A DNA stretch of 64,000 nt from positions 124,001 to 188,000 of the forward strand of contig NZ_APHW01000111.1 in the NCBI RefSeq assembly GCF_002741985.1. The letters run 5' to 3'. This DNA is from Vibrio rotiferianus CAIM 577 = LMG 21460 (GTDB lineage: Bacteria > Pseudomonadota > Gammaproteobacteria > Enterobacterales > Vibrionaceae). Every line of letters starts with the position of its first letter. The stretch's first letter is position 1. The notes beneath the pieces are model-generated. The model saw nothing but the letters and a program-made list of their open reading frames with translations, had not been told where the DNA came from and ran no database searches. The translations under genes and the position numbers were made by a program. Below are positions 36,206-44,943 of the stretch, one piece after another.

Positions 36206-36919
36206 ATGAGATGTATTGTCGTTCTTTTGGCTCTGTTTTCATTTTTCTCTAACGCTGCAACAAAAGAGTCTTTCATTGATAAAGGCCAGTTTAAGTATGT
36301 GCTTTATTCTGGCGTAGATGATTCCATTGTCGAACATATTAATCATCGACTTACGAGTAAAACTCCTCAGCTAATTACTGATTTTAAAGTAAAAGAAATG
36401 CCAGTGATTACGGTAAGGATCTGGAAAGACCGAAACCAATATTTAGCCTATCAAAAACATCTTTTAGGTCAGAGTTACCCTTGGTCTACGGGCTATATAA
36501 GCGAGAATGAAATATTACTCCGCGATACAGGTTCCCAAAGTACAATGGACACCGCATACCATGAATATGTACATCTAGTAACGACTGCAATAAACCCTAA
36601 TATTATCAACAATCCAAGATGGCTCTGGGAAGCGATCGCTTGCTATGAAGCCGAAAAAGAATATGGCTGGCGTAAACCATCAACAAAAGAGGAATTTAGG
36701 CAATACGCAAAAATTCTTAAAGAAGGTAACGGTTGGGATAGCCAAGGAGCCGTGTACCGTATCGGTTATAGCATTGGTGAGTTTATCCAGCAAAGTTATG
36801 GTTCGGATGGGTTAATCACCCTTATTCAAACCAATGGTGACATCTCTAAAGTGACCGATAAACCGCTGGAACAAGTGTTTGATGAGTGGATTGAGTTTAC
36901 CGAGAATAAGTACTACTAA
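36206..36919 (+). CDS. Secreted gluzincin-like metallopeptidase
   Basis: A 237-residue protein with a signal peptide (cleavage after SNA near residue 18). AYHEYVHLVT gives an HExxH motif at about residues 117-121 and PRWLWEAIACYEAE, 30 residues on, supplies the third-ligand glutamate as in gluzincins of the peptidase-MA group. RIGYSIGEFIQQ and VFDEWIEF complete the usual C-terminal helices. It should cleave peptides in the periplasm or outside. ATG 36206 is preferred over GTG 36200 because GGAAGGG ends at 36200, overlapping that GTG. Monocistronic, convergent with a LysR gene. Confidence 0.8.
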   Translation: MRCIVVLLALFSFFSNAATKESFIDKGQFKYVLYSGVDDSIVEHINHRLTSKTPQLITDFKVKEMPVITVRIWKDRNQYLAYQKHLLGQSYPWSTGYISENEILLRDTGSQSTMDTAYHEYVHLVTTAINPNIINNPRWLWEAIACYEAEKEYGWRKPSTKEEFRQYAKILKEGNGWDSQGAVYRIGYSIGEFIQQSYGSDGLITLIQTNGDISKVTDKPLEQVFDEWIEFTENKYY

Positions 36920-36925
36920 TGCTCT

Positions 36926-37876
36926 CTACTTCCCTCGCCCGTACATCTTGTCGAAGTTTGGGATGTTCTTCTCCCAAATGGGCGTCTCTTCTCCCACAAT
37001 GGATTTGAGTGTGTCGATGAATAGCTTGGTTTTGATCGGCGCATCACGGTGTGGATAGACTGCATAGAAGGTGCCGAAATCATCAATATTCAAGTGCGTC
37101 ATGATCGGCACCAACTTGCCTTGTTTGATTTCGTCTTGAACCATTTGTGCGGTCACCACAGCAAGCGTATTTCCTCCTGCTGCGCTTCTTGCCAACATTT
37201 CCACATCATTCACTTTATAAGCGACATTAAGCTGAAAGTGCTGTTGTTTACCTTGCTCATCTTGATAGCCAAATTTATCGAATAACAAGCCTGGAGCGGC
37301 GTAGATAGTGGCGGGTAGTGATTCCAATTTCTCCAAACTGTTTACGTCACCATGCTTTTCTAAAAACGCAGGGGCAGCAACAATCAACAGGCGACTCCGC
37401 GCAATCTTACGGGTAATCAAGCTTGAATTTTTAGGTCGTCCAATTCGGAAACCAATATCAAAACCCTCTTGCACCATATCCACCATGCGATCTTCTAAAC
37501 GTAGTTCAAACTCCACATCTGGGTATTGTTGTTGAAACACCGAAATCGCATCTTGAACATATTGACGTCCGAACATGGTTGAACTGGTAATGCGCAAGAC
37601 ACCACGAGGCTCTTCGTGATAATTCTGCGCCAAACGGTGAGTATCACTGAGAAGTGTGCGAAGGGATTTGGCTTGGTTGACCATTTCATTCCCGGCCGCC
37701 GTCAATGATAAAGAGCGCGTAGTTCGGTTGAGCAATCGAACACCCAACTCATCTTCCAAACGGCTGATCTGTTTTGAGATCACCGAACGATCCACATTCT
37801 TCTGTTCTGATACCTTGGTAAACGAGCCAAGCTCGACCACTTCAAGTAACAGCAATAAACGACTAGAGAAATCCAT
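36926..37876 (-). CDS. LysR-family regulator
   Basis: A 316-residue LysR regulator: helix-turn-helix ~16-40 (GSFTKVSEQKNVDRSVISKQISRLEDELGVRLLNRTTRSLSLT) and effector domain from ~90. The LNRTTRSLSLTAAG wing is of the CrgA/DmlR-like subgroup. It is divergent from the enoyl-CoA hydratase-like gene at 38066 (189 bp), its likely target. Only 6 bp separate its stop from the convergent metallopeptidase gene. Confidence 0.9.
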   Translation of the reverse strand: MDFSSRLLLLLEVVELGSFTKVSEQKNVDRSVISKQISRLEDELGVRLLNRTTRSLSLTAAGNEMVNQAKSLRTLLSDTHRLAQNYHEEPRGVLRITSSTMFGRQYVQDAISVFQQQYPDVEFELRLEDRMVDMVQEGFDIGFRIGRPKNSSLITRKIARSRLLIVAAPAFLEKHGDVNSLEKLESLPATIYAAPGLLFDKFGYQDEQGKQQHFQLNVAYKVNDVEMLARSAAGGNTLAVVTAQMVQDEIKQGKLVPIMTHLNIDDFGTFYAVYPHRDAPIKTKLFIDTLKSIVGEETPIWEKNIPNFDKMYGRGK

Positions 37877-38065
37877 AACGTCTTACCTAAAAAACCATTG
37901 TTGCTTTTATAGCACCAATTATATGCCATTTAGCTTATTTTTCTCATCTTATAACAAATCTATAGTAGCTGCACACAACGGGAGAGAGACAAACCTCCTC
38001 AATACCAAGCCAATAAATTCGCGTTACTGAGGTCCGCTGATCTTACTAACGCTGAGGAAACAGCT

Positions 38066-38881
38066 ATGAAAACTTTATCAATCACACAACAAAATGGCAT
38101 CGCTACTGTTGAAATCAACAACCCACCAGTGAACGTACTGACTATCGATTTGATTAATGAAATCAACGAATTTGTCCTATCACTTAAAGATGACCGCGAT
38201 ACGAAAGTAGTGGTATTCAAATCTCTTCATGAGTCTTTCTTCTTGGCGCATTTAGATTTGAACGTTATCAACGGCACACAAGGCGGTCAGGCAGCATCAA
38301 TTGAATTCAACCACATGATTGCCAACATCAAAGCGATGAAACAAGTATCGGTTGCTGTGGTTGATGGTGTGGCTCGTGGCGGCGGTAATGAGTTTGTGAT
38401 GGCGTGTGACTTGGCTTACGGCACTGAAAACGCAGCATTTGCTCAGCCAGAGATTCACGTCAACATCCCAACGGGTGGTCAAGGTGCGGTGCAGTTCGCT
38501 CGTCGCATGGGCAAAAACAAAGCACTTCAAGCACTGCTACTTGGTAACGACTTTACGGCACAACAAGCAGAGCAGTTAAACATCATTACTCAGTTTGTTC
38601 CTAAAGCAGAGTTAGATGGGTTCTTAGCGGCAACATTGGGCGTGATTAGCCAACTAGAAGTGCGTGACATTGTAATGTACAAAGAGATCATCGCAACCTC
38701 TATCAAAGATGAAGACGCAGGTGCAGAGCTAGAATTGCGTTACTTCTTAGAGCGCGCAAAAGAGCAAAAAACCGCAGCAATCATCGACGCGTTCCTAAAA
38801 CACGGTGGTCAAACAGAGCGTGAAGCGAAAGACATCCAAGGCATCTTTGTGGATACCGCGGCTGAGCTAAACAAACAATAG
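38066..38881 (+). CDS. Enoyl-CoA hydratase/isomerase family protein
   Basis: A 271-residue crotonase-fold protein. VVDGVARGGGNEFVMACDLAYG holds one half of the oxyanion hole and the conserved glycine turn; AFAQPEIHVNIPTGGQG corresponds to the second catalytic loop, where the usual catalytic Glu pair is only partly conserved (PEIH). KVVVFKSLHESFFLAHLDL contains the first oxyanion-hole loop. It may act on acyl-CoA, but the substrate is unclear. A LysR gene faces it; it ends at a hairpin terminator. Confidence 0.87.
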   Translation: MKTLSITQQNGIATVEINNPPVNVLTIDLINEINEFVLSLKDDRDTKVVVFKSLHESFFLAHLDLNVINGTQGGQAASIEFNHMIANIKAMKQVSVAVVDGVARGGGNEFVMACDLAYGTENAAFAQPEIHVNIPTGGQGAVQFARRMGKNKALQALLLGNDFTAQQAEQLNIITQFVPKAELDGFLAATLGVISQLEVRDIVMYKEIIATSIKDEDAGAELELRYFLERAKEQKTAAIIDAFLKHGGQTEREAKDIQGIFVDTAAELNKQ

Positions 38882-38902
38882 AACTTAGTTCATCATCTAC
38901 TT

Positions 38903-38935
38903 AGGTACCGACAGTCCGTTGGTGCCTTTATACTT
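38903..38935 (+). terminator. Terminator of the enoyl-CoA hydratase-like gene
   Basis: AGGTACCGAC pairs with GTTGGTGCCT (two G-T pairs) around AGTCC and is followed by a short TTTATACTT tail. Confidence 0.72.
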
Positions 38936-38957
38936 ATACCTTCTGGAAAAAGGTCTA

Positions 38958-39128
38958 TTAGTCTTTTTCGAACGTCGCCACGGTCTTAATCACGCCAGAC
39001 ATCATTTCGTTAGCGTCTGATTTCTTAGCCGAACTTTGCATGGTTTGAGTGTTTTGACGCAAGCGTTCACGCAATGCTTCAAGTTCCTTTTGTGTATCCG
39101 ATAATTCCGCAGATTGGTGGTTACTCAT
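38958..39128 (-). CDS. Small coiled-coil protein, 56 residues
   Basis: A short frame starting MSNHQSAELSDTQKELEAL and ending VATFEKD. Residues ~8-32 show a heptad-like pattern (LSDTQKELEALRERLRQNTQ), so a coiled coil is expected. It sits between a terminator and a divergent LysR gene with its own AT-rich leader, and its codon use is normal for the region. I do not recognise a family. The ribosome binding site (GTAGAG-AATAAG) is weak, which lowers confidence. Confidence 0.65.
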   Translation of the reverse strand: MSNHQSAELSDTQKELEALRERLRQNTQTMQSSAKKSDANEMMSGVIKTVATFEKD

Positions 39129-39226
39129 CTTATTCTCTACTTGTACTTAACGATTAATGGAGCGATTATCATCTAAACTTTTTATAAGATATAGTTAGCT
39201 ACCATCTGAAAATTAGATACATCGTT

Positions 39227-40102
39227 ATGTTCAATCTTCAACAACTTGAAACGTTAGTCATGTGCGTGGAGTGTGGTTCGTTTTCTGCGGCGGCAAGAAA
39301 GCTTGGGAAAGCACAGTCTGCGGTCAGTACTACGATTTCAAATTTGGAAATCGACACAGGGCTGACCATCTTTGATCGTACTTCTCGATTGCCTACCTTA
39401 ACGGCACAAGGCGAGCGACTGCATGCTCAAGCCATCTCCTTGTTAGAGCATGCACAACACGTACAAAATATGCTGCAAACGTTCAATGTAGGAGTAGAAG
39501 ATAGGATCTCGATAGGGATCAATGCGCTTTTGTTAACACCGCAATTTTTTGGCGTCATTGATGAGTTTTATCAGCAATTTCCGCACACCGAGCTCAATCT
39601 CAATGTCTTGAAAAACAATGACATTGCTGATGCCGTCGCGAGTAATGAAGTGGATATCGGTTTTATGCTGTGGGGCAGCATACAGCCTAAGAACGTGATT
39701 TTAGGTTCGATTGGTTACGTGCCGTTTTCTATCGCGGTGCATCAATCACATCCGTTATTGGCTGAGGAATCAGTTTCTTTTGAAGCGCTTAAAACGTATC
39801 GACAAATCGTATTAAAAGACTACCCTGCTCACTACAACGCGAACTTATCGAATTCACTGACCAAAGTGAATGACTTAGAAACGTTAGTAGAGTTGATTAA
39901 ACTGAATAATAACTGGAGCTTGATACCTGACCACCTGTTTCAAAAGCACTCAGATATCGTTCCCCTTAAACTACAAGGGGAAGAGAAAGATTGGCTTTTA
40001 CAAATTGACCGTGTGACGGGCAAAGCAAAGGAAGCAGGTCCTGTCATGCAGTGGCTTACTGAGCGTTGTTTGGATTTTTATCCTAGCGTACAGCCCAAGT
40101 AA
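39227..40102 (+). CDS. LysR-family regulator
   Basis: A 291-residue LysR regulator with FNLQQLETLVMCVECGSFSAAARKLGKAQSAVSTTISNLE as the DNA-binding region and an effector domain from ~90 (EDRISIGINALLL). The pattern AQSAVSTTISNLEIDTGLTIFDR is of the subgroup found beside oxidoreductase and transporter genes. No structural gene is divergent from it except the 56-residue gene at 38958; a target elsewhere is possible. Confidence 0.88.
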   Translation: MFNLQQLETLVMCVECGSFSAAARKLGKAQSAVSTTISNLEIDTGLTIFDRTSRLPTLTAQGERLHAQAISLLEHAQHVQNMLQTFNVGVEDRISIGINALLLTPQFFGVIDEFYQQFPHTELNLNVLKNNDIADAVASNEVDIGFMLWGSIQPKNVILGSIGYVPFSIAVHQSHPLLAEESVSFEALKTYRQIVLKDYPAHYNANLSNSLTKVNDLETLVELIKLNNNWSLIPDHLFQKHSDIVPLKLQGEEKDWLLQIDRVTGKAKEAGPVMQWLTERCLDFYPSVQPK

Positions 40103-40143
40103 TAGATCGGAAAGCTAACTGCTAAATATTACGATTAAATTTA

Positions 40144-40183
40144 AATGTCATCAGCCGTATCTCGATACGTTTCGGATGACATT
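40144..40183. terminator. Long hairpin between the LysR and FMN-reductase genes
   Basis: AATGTCATC pairs with GATGACATT and, inside it, CGTATC with GATACG. There is no T tail, so it may be a processing or bidirectional barrier rather than a classic terminator. The remaining bases to 40354 hold nothing I recognise. Confidence 0.5.
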
Positions 40184-40354
40184 GTGCTCATTACTAATCA
40201 ATGGTACTTGGCGAACCAAACCTATTCTCGGCCCACACTTCATTTTTGTGTCTTTATTTGGATACCAAACGCCTTGTTCTAATACCGCCATACCTTACCT
40301 ACCTTTCTTGATTGGCTACCCTTATGAATCGCTACTTATGCGAGTACAGATAAC

Positions 40355-40894
40355 TTACAGAGACTTCTCGAAAGAGGTCATTAACTCACTCAATTCCGCT
40401 GCGGTCGCTGTATCAAACTCACCCTCTTGGAACTTGTCGTAGAAGCCGCCTAGGCTGTATGTGCCTTTTACATCACCACCCCACCAAGGCATCAACTCAG
40501 CCATAGTTTTGATGTTAGTCGCGCCGCCGTTTGCACCCGGAGATGTGCTCACTAACAGAACTGGTTTCTTAGTGTCGCCAAAGAAAGACGTACCTTGAGG
40601 CGCAACGCGTGATAACCAGTCGATCGCATTTTTCAGGAATGCTGGCATTGAGCCATTGTGCTCTGGTGATGCAATGATGATCGCATCGTATTCATTTAAC
40701 GTTGCACGCAGTTTGTGTACGTTTTCTGGAATGCCCTGACCTTCAACGTCCAAACCGTACATTGGTAGTTCAAAGCCGTTTAGGTCAATGGTCTTTACTT
40801 CTGTTTGTTGAGCTTGGTTTGCCAACGCTTGAACCAATAGGCTATGGATTGATTGGCTGTTGTTGCTACCAGTAAATGCGACGATCTTTTTCAT
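40355..40894 (-). CDS. NADPH-dependent FMN reductase (flavodoxin-fold)
   Basis: A 179-residue FMN-binding reductase: phosphate loop FTGSNNSQSIHSLLVQ near residue 8 and the flavin-ring loop SPEHNGSMPAFLKNAIDWLSR near residue 77, both typical of the NADPH_dep_FMN_red/quinone-reductase family (ChrR, azoreductase relatives). It should reduce quinones, azo compounds or chromate in the cytosol. The LysR gene at 41044 is divergent, with palindromes between them. GGATTCC precedes the ATG. Confidence 0.9.
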   Translation of the reverse strand: MKKIVAFTGSNNSQSIHSLLVQALANQAQQTEVKTIDLNGFELPMYGLDVEGQGIPENVHKLRATLNEYDAIIIASPEHNGSMPAFLKNAIDWLSRVAPQGTSFFGDTKKPVLLVSTSPGANGGATNIKTMAELMPWWGGDVKGTYSLGGFYDKFQEGEFDTATAAELSELMTSFEKSL

Positions 40895-40980
40895 AGTGGA
40901 ATCCTAATTACGTTTGCCCCTACTTATGTCGGGCACTCAGTGAATGAGGTGATATTAATTAACTCCCACTAGTGAATAAA

Positions 40981-41018
40981 CACTATAATAGTGGCTATAT
41001 AGTTCACCATTAGTGAAC
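40981..41018. promoter_or_regulatory. Palindromic operators in the FMN-reductase/LysR divergon
   Basis: CACTATAATAGTG (40981-40993) is a perfect 13-base palindrome; GTTCACCATTAGTGAAC (41002-41018) has perfect 6-bp arms with T-N11-A LysR geometry. A third partial copy, CACTAGTGAA, lies just to the left. Together they look like recognition and activation sites of the adjacent LysR protein. Confidence 0.65.
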
Positions 41019-41043
41019 AATAAAAACATGAGGAAACTAATGC

Positions 41044-41994
41044 GTGGATAAGATCAGAGCATTAACCGTATTTCGTCGAGTGGTGGAGCTAGGTAGCTTC
41101 GTCGCGGCAGCAGAAGATTTAAACCTCTCTAAAGCAGCAATAAGTAAGAACATCAATGAATTAGAGAGCTATTTGAAAAGCCCTTTGATTAACCGCACGA
41201 CGCGTAACTTGCACATTACCGATAATGGTCAGCTCTATTATCAGCAAGTGTGTCAGGTTCTCGATGCACTCAACAACGCAGACCGCTCGGTGATTGAGTC
41301 TTCCCACACATTAAAGGGCACGCTAAAAATCAGCATGCCGATGTCATTAGGGTTGATTGAGCTGAATCCCATCATCTGCGAGTTTATGAAGCTGCATCCA
41401 GAACTGTCCATCGAAGTGGTGATGAGTGATGAACATATTGATTTGATTGAGCAAGGGGTCGATATTGCCATTCGTGGAGGAGGCGAATTGGGTAACTCTA
41501 GCCTACGCTCGCGCAAACTATTGGATATTCGTCGTGTACTTTGCGCTTCCCCTCAATACCTTGAAGAATCGCAGCCGTTTCAATCACCAAGTGACGTTAT
41601 ACACCATCGTTTACTTAGCTATAGCCTCTCTTCAACGTCTCGCCGCTGGACATTTCAAAATGGCAGTGAGGTACTGGAAGTTGATCTGCCTGCGAGTGTT
41701 TACATCGTCAACAGCGGTTTGGCGCTCACCCAAGCGGCATGCGCAGGGCATGGGGTTGCGCTATTGCCAGACTTCTTTGTTGAGCCTCAGTTAGCATCCG
41801 GTGAATTGGTTGAGATTACCCCTGAATGGCAGATGGAAAAGCACGCGCTGTATATCGTTTACCTTTATCACAAAGAGCAGTCTCAAAAGCTGAGGGCATT
41901 TATTGATTATGTGGTGGAGAGCTTCCAAACGCGATTTAAGCGTCAGTCAGATCCACAGCAGATGTACTCTTCGATTATTAAGCTAGGGTCTTGA
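41044..41994 (+). CDS. LysR-family regulator (CrgA/DmlR-like)
   Basis: A 316-residue LysR regulator: DNA-binding region GSFVAAAEDLNLSKAAISKNINELESYLKSPLINRTTRNLHIT and effector domain from ~90 (GTLKISMPMSLGLIELNPII). Members of this subgroup often control a neighbouring reductase. The start is GTG at 41044, with GAGGAA 7 bases upstream; an ATG at 41040 in another frame ends after three codons. Divergent from the FMN reductase. Confidence 0.9.
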   Translation: MDKIRALTVFRRVVELGSFVAAAEDLNLSKAAISKNINELESYLKSPLINRTTRNLHITDNGQLYYQQVCQVLDALNNADRSVIESSHTLKGTLKISMPMSLGLIELNPIICEFMKLHPELSIEVVMSDEHIDLIEQGVDIAIRGGGELGNSSLRSRKLLDIRRVLCASPQYLEESQPFQSPSDVIHHRLLSYSLSSTSRRWTFQNGSEVLEVDLPASVYIVNSGLALTQAACAGHGVALLPDFFVEPQLASGELVEITPEWQMEKHALYIVYLYHKEQSQKLRAFIDYVVESFQTRFKRQSDPQQMYSSIIKLGS

Positions 41995-42025
41995 ACAAAA
42001 GATTTAGCCAAAGAACAGGCAGCAA

Positions 42026-42054
42026 AAAAGCCAAACTGGGTAGTTTGGCTTTTC
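42026..42054. terminator. Terminator after the LysR gene
   Basis: A 12-bp perfect stem AAAAGCCAAACT/AGTTTGGCTTTT with a 4-base loop. Confidence 0.9.
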
Positions 42055-42110
42055 ATCAAGATCATCCTTGTACCTAAGCACCAGCCTACAGGAACAAGAG
42101 AACTAAAAGT

Positions 42111-42557
42111 TTATCGACGGCGGTTGTTAAAACGAGCGCGATCTGCACGCTGTTTAGACGAACGCTCTTTGTGTGCAGACGCAGCCTTCGCTTGTGAAGC
42201 CAGAATCGATTCAACCGTCAGTTCCATTGGCTCACGCGGTTCCAATCCATGACGGAAAGTACGTGCACGTGGTGGCAGGTTGTACTCGTATTCAGACGCC
42301 TTTGGCATACGCTTGTAGCGGTATAGGTAGAAGTTTTCTACACGCTCACGAGCCCATTCTGTTTTCTTCAGGTATTTAACACTGCTCGCAATGCTTGGCT
42401 TGGTGTTGAAACAGTTCATACGCATTGCTGTGTCGAGAATTTCCCAACCGTAATGGTCAACAAGCTGCTGCAACATGTCTTCTAATTTAAGACCGTGCAG
42501 AGGGTTGTTCTTCTGCAGTTCAATACGTTCTTCGTCGGTCATAAATTCATGGCTCAT
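42111..42557 (-). CDS. VF530 family protein with a basic tail
   Basis: A 148-residue protein. Residues ~16-78 are a VF530 domain: NNPLHGLKLEDMLQQLVDHYGWEILDTAMRMNCFNTKPSIASSVKYLKKTEWARERVENFYLY, a compact fold reported to bind DNA (family named after a Vibrio fischeri protein). The C-terminal ~50 residues are Arg/Lys/Ala-rich (HKERSSKQRADRARFNNRRR), beyond the usual domain, and would bind nucleic acid. Function is unknown. AAGGAG lies 7 bases before the ATG. Monocistronic. Confidence 0.85.
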   Translation of the reverse strand: MSHEFMTDEERIELQKNNPLHGLKLEDMLQQLVDHYGWEILDTAMRMNCFNTKPSIASSVKYLKKTEWARERVENFYLYRYKRMPKASEYEYNLPPRARTFRHGLEPREPMELTVESILASQAKAASAHKERSSKQRADRARFNNRRR

Positions 42558-42713
42558 GAACGGCTCCTTAATTATGGGTAGCGAGCATGGTACTCACCAC
42601 CTTACCTCTATTAGGTTTAGATTAATTCATCATAGTGAACAAGCCATCAAAGTCTCTGTTTAACAGATATATCTTATTGGCTTGTTCACACTTATATGGC
42701 TTAGCTACGTTGG

Positions 42714-44318
42714 TTACGCGGCGCTCAACACTTTTTGCTGATGTGCAATGTACTCTTCAAACGTACCTTGGAAACTCACTAGCTGTTTGTCTTTCACATC
42801 AATGATCGACGTCGCCAAAGACGATACGAACTCACGGTCATGACTAACGAAGATCAAAGTACCAGTGTAGTCTTTTAATGCGCTATTTAACGCTTCAATC
42901 GCTTCCATATCCATGTGGTTGGTTGGCTCATCCATGATCAGCACGTTGATGTCTTGCATCATTAGCTTACCAAACAGCAGGCGGTTCTTCTCACCACCCG
43001 AGCAGTTTTTCGCCTTTTTGTTGGCATCGTCAGCAGTAAAAAGCAAGCGACCTAGAATGCCTCGCACCATTAGGTCATTGTGCTTCACGGTACGCCATTG
43101 TGAGATCCACTCAAAGATGGTCAGATCATTATCAAAATCCGCACTGCTGTCCTGTGGGCAGTAACCAATCGAAGCGTTTTCAGACCATTTTACTACGCCC
43201 TGAGTTTGCTCTAGTTCGTTCACTAGACAACGCAGCAAAGTCGTTTTACCCACACCGTTTTCACCGATGATCGCAAGGCGAGTACCTGCTTCAAGTAACA
43301 AGTTGCCTTTTTCAAACAACAGCTCATCACCAAACGAGTGGCCAAGGTCTTGCAGTTCCAACGCTAAACGATGCAGTTTTTTGCCCTCACCGAAATCAAT
43401 CGATGGGCTAACACGGCTACTTGCTTTCACTTCGTCGAGTTGGATTTTTTCCATCTTCTTAGCGCGAGAGCTGGCTTGTTTCGCTTTCGATGCATTCGCA
43501 CCAAAACGGTTTACGAATTCTTGAAGTTCGTTGATCTCAGCGGTTTTCTTCGCGTTAGAAGCCAATAACTGCTCACGACGAAGACCAGATGCTTCAAGGA
43601 AATATTCATAGTTACCAGGGTAAATGCGCAGTTCGCCGTAATCGATGTCTGCCATGTGAGTACACACAGAGTTTAAGAAGTGACGGTCGTGCGAGATGAT
43701 GATCATAGTACACTTACGTTGGTTCAACTCTTCTGCCAACCAGTTGATGGTGTGAATGTCCAAGTTGTTGGTTGGTTCATCAAGCAGCAAAATATCTGGG
43801 TTTGCAAACAGAGCTTGCGCCAAAAGCACGCGCAGTTTCCAGCCCGGAGCAACTTGTTGCATCAAACCAAAATGCAGTTCTTCTTCAATACCCGCTTGAA
43901 GCAAAATATCGCCAGCACGGCTTTCTGCTGTGTAGCCGTCCATTTCAGCGAACTCACTTTCAAGCTCAGCGACTTTCATACCATCTTCTTCACTCATTTC
44001 AGGCAATGAGTAGATGCGGTCACGTTCCTGCTTCACTTCCCAAAGCTTGCGGTCGCCCATGATCACAGCGTCAATTACGCTGTATTGCTCGAACGCAAAC
44101 TGATCTTGGCTCAATACGCCCAGTTTCAGCCCCGGAGTAATAGAAACGTTGCCCGAGCTTGGCGCGAGTGCTCCGCTCAGGATTTTCATAAATGTCGACT
44201 TACCACAGCCGTTTGCGCCAATCAGACCATAACGGTTGCCGTTGCCAAATTTAGCAGAGATATTTTCGAACAGTGGCTCGGCACCAAATTGCATGGTGAT
44301 ATTGTTTGTACTAATGAT
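42714..44318 (-). CDS. ybiT: ABC-F translation factor YbiT, probable non-AUG start
   Basis: An ABC-F ATPase with two nucleotide-binding domains and a Y-loop/linker but no membrane part. Walker A motifs GANGCGKST and GENGVGKTT, Walker B LLLDEPTNNLD and LIMDEPTNHMD, and ISHDRHF/VSHDREF. It is nearly full-length identical in layout to E. coli YbiT, which binds ribosomal E site and rescues stalled translation. An in-frame ATG at 44294 has no Shine-Dalgarno and lies eight codons inside the conserved N-terminus (STNNITMQFG). GAGGA sits 7 bases before an AUC at 44318 (next codon AUU), so one of these is proposed as start, giving 534 residues. Confidence 0.9.
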   Translation of the reverse strand: MISTNNITMQFGAEPLFENISAKFGNGNRYGLIGANGCGKSTFMKILSGALAPSSGNVSITPGLKLGVLSQDQFAFEQYSVIDAVIMGDRKLWEVKQERDRIYSLPEMSEEDGMKVAELESEFAEMDGYTAESRAGDILLQAGIEEELHFGLMQQVAPGWKLRVLLAQALFANPDILLLDEPTNNLDIHTINWLAEELNQRKCTMIIISHDRHFLNSVCTHMADIDYGELRIYPGNYEYFLEASGLRREQLLASNAKKTAEINELQEFVNRFGANASKAKQASSRAKKMEKIQLDEVKASSRVSPSIDFGEGKKLHRLALELQDLGHSFGDELLFEKGNLLLEAGTRLAIIGENGVGKTTLLRCLVNELEQTQGVVKWSENASIGYCPQDSSADFDNDLTIFEWISQWRTVKHNDLMVRGILGRLLFTADDANKKAKNCSGGEKNRLLFGKLMMQDINVLIMDEPTNHMDMEAIEALNSALKDYTGTLIFVSHDREFVSSLATSIIDVKDKQLVSFQGTFEEYIAHQQKVLSAA

Positions 44319-44519
44319 AGCGGCGTCCTCGAAGGAAATTTCTTTTTAATAACAAGTTGTTAATTCACTTTCGAGATACGGTGAGACAAGGGCATATTGA
44401 AAGTGGACGCCATTCTATCTGATTCGCTCAATAGGTGATATAGATCACGCTAATGTTGCGAAGGATTTTTATCAAAAAAAGCGCCCCGAAAGACGCTGTT
44501 AATATCAATTAGTATGAAT

Positions 44520-44939
44520 CTATGAACGCGAAGCCATTGGGTGGCTTGGACTCATCTCTAGTAGGTCCCACAGGTTGCCATAGAGATCTTCAAATACAGC
44601 GACAGTGCCGTAGTCTTGCTCCGCTGGCGGGCGAACAAACTTAATGCCATGATCTACCATTCGGTTGTAGTCACGCCAGAAGTCATCGGTGTTTAAAAAT
44701 AGGAACACACGTCCACCGGCTTGATTACCGATAAAGTCATACTGTTCTGGCTTAGACGCTTTGGCTAGCAATAATGTCACACCATTAGAACCAGGAGGAG
44801 AAACCACAACCCAGCGCTTATCTTGTTCTGGTTGGTACGTATCTTCCACCAGCTCAAATTTCAGCTTATTCACATAAAAGTCTATCGCTTCATCGTAATC
44901 TTTTACGACCAAAGCAATATGGATAATGGATTGTTTCAT
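44520..44939 (-). CDS. VOC family (glyoxalase-like) protein
   Basis: A 139-residue VOC protein: IIHIALVVKDYDEAIDFYVNKLKFELVEDTYQ, a central GGRVFLFLNTDDFWRDY and a C-terminal FEDLYGNLWDLLE with the metal-ligand Glu. Lies 4 bp behind the PhzF-like gene and is the last gene of a leftward run starting at 47602. Substrate unknown. Confidence 0.83.
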   Translation of the reverse strand: MKQSIIHIALVVKDYDEAIDFYVNKLKFELVEDTYQPEQDKRWVVVSPPGSNGVTLLLAKASKPEQYDFIGNQAGGRVFLFLNTDDFWRDYNRMVDHGIKFVRPPAEQDYGTVAVFEDLYGNLWDLLEMSPSHPMASRS

Positions 44940-44943
44940 CGCG

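Noticed and set aside
40176..40442. An 88-codon plus-strand frame at the end of the FMN-reductase gene
   Set aside because: It overlaps the reductase 3' end and the hairpin; composition looks non-coding.
44470..44500. A possible terminator between ybiT and the VOC gene (AGCGCCCCGAAAGACGCT)
   Set aside because: The stem is only four base pairs long and lies upstream of neither gene's expected end in the right orientation.
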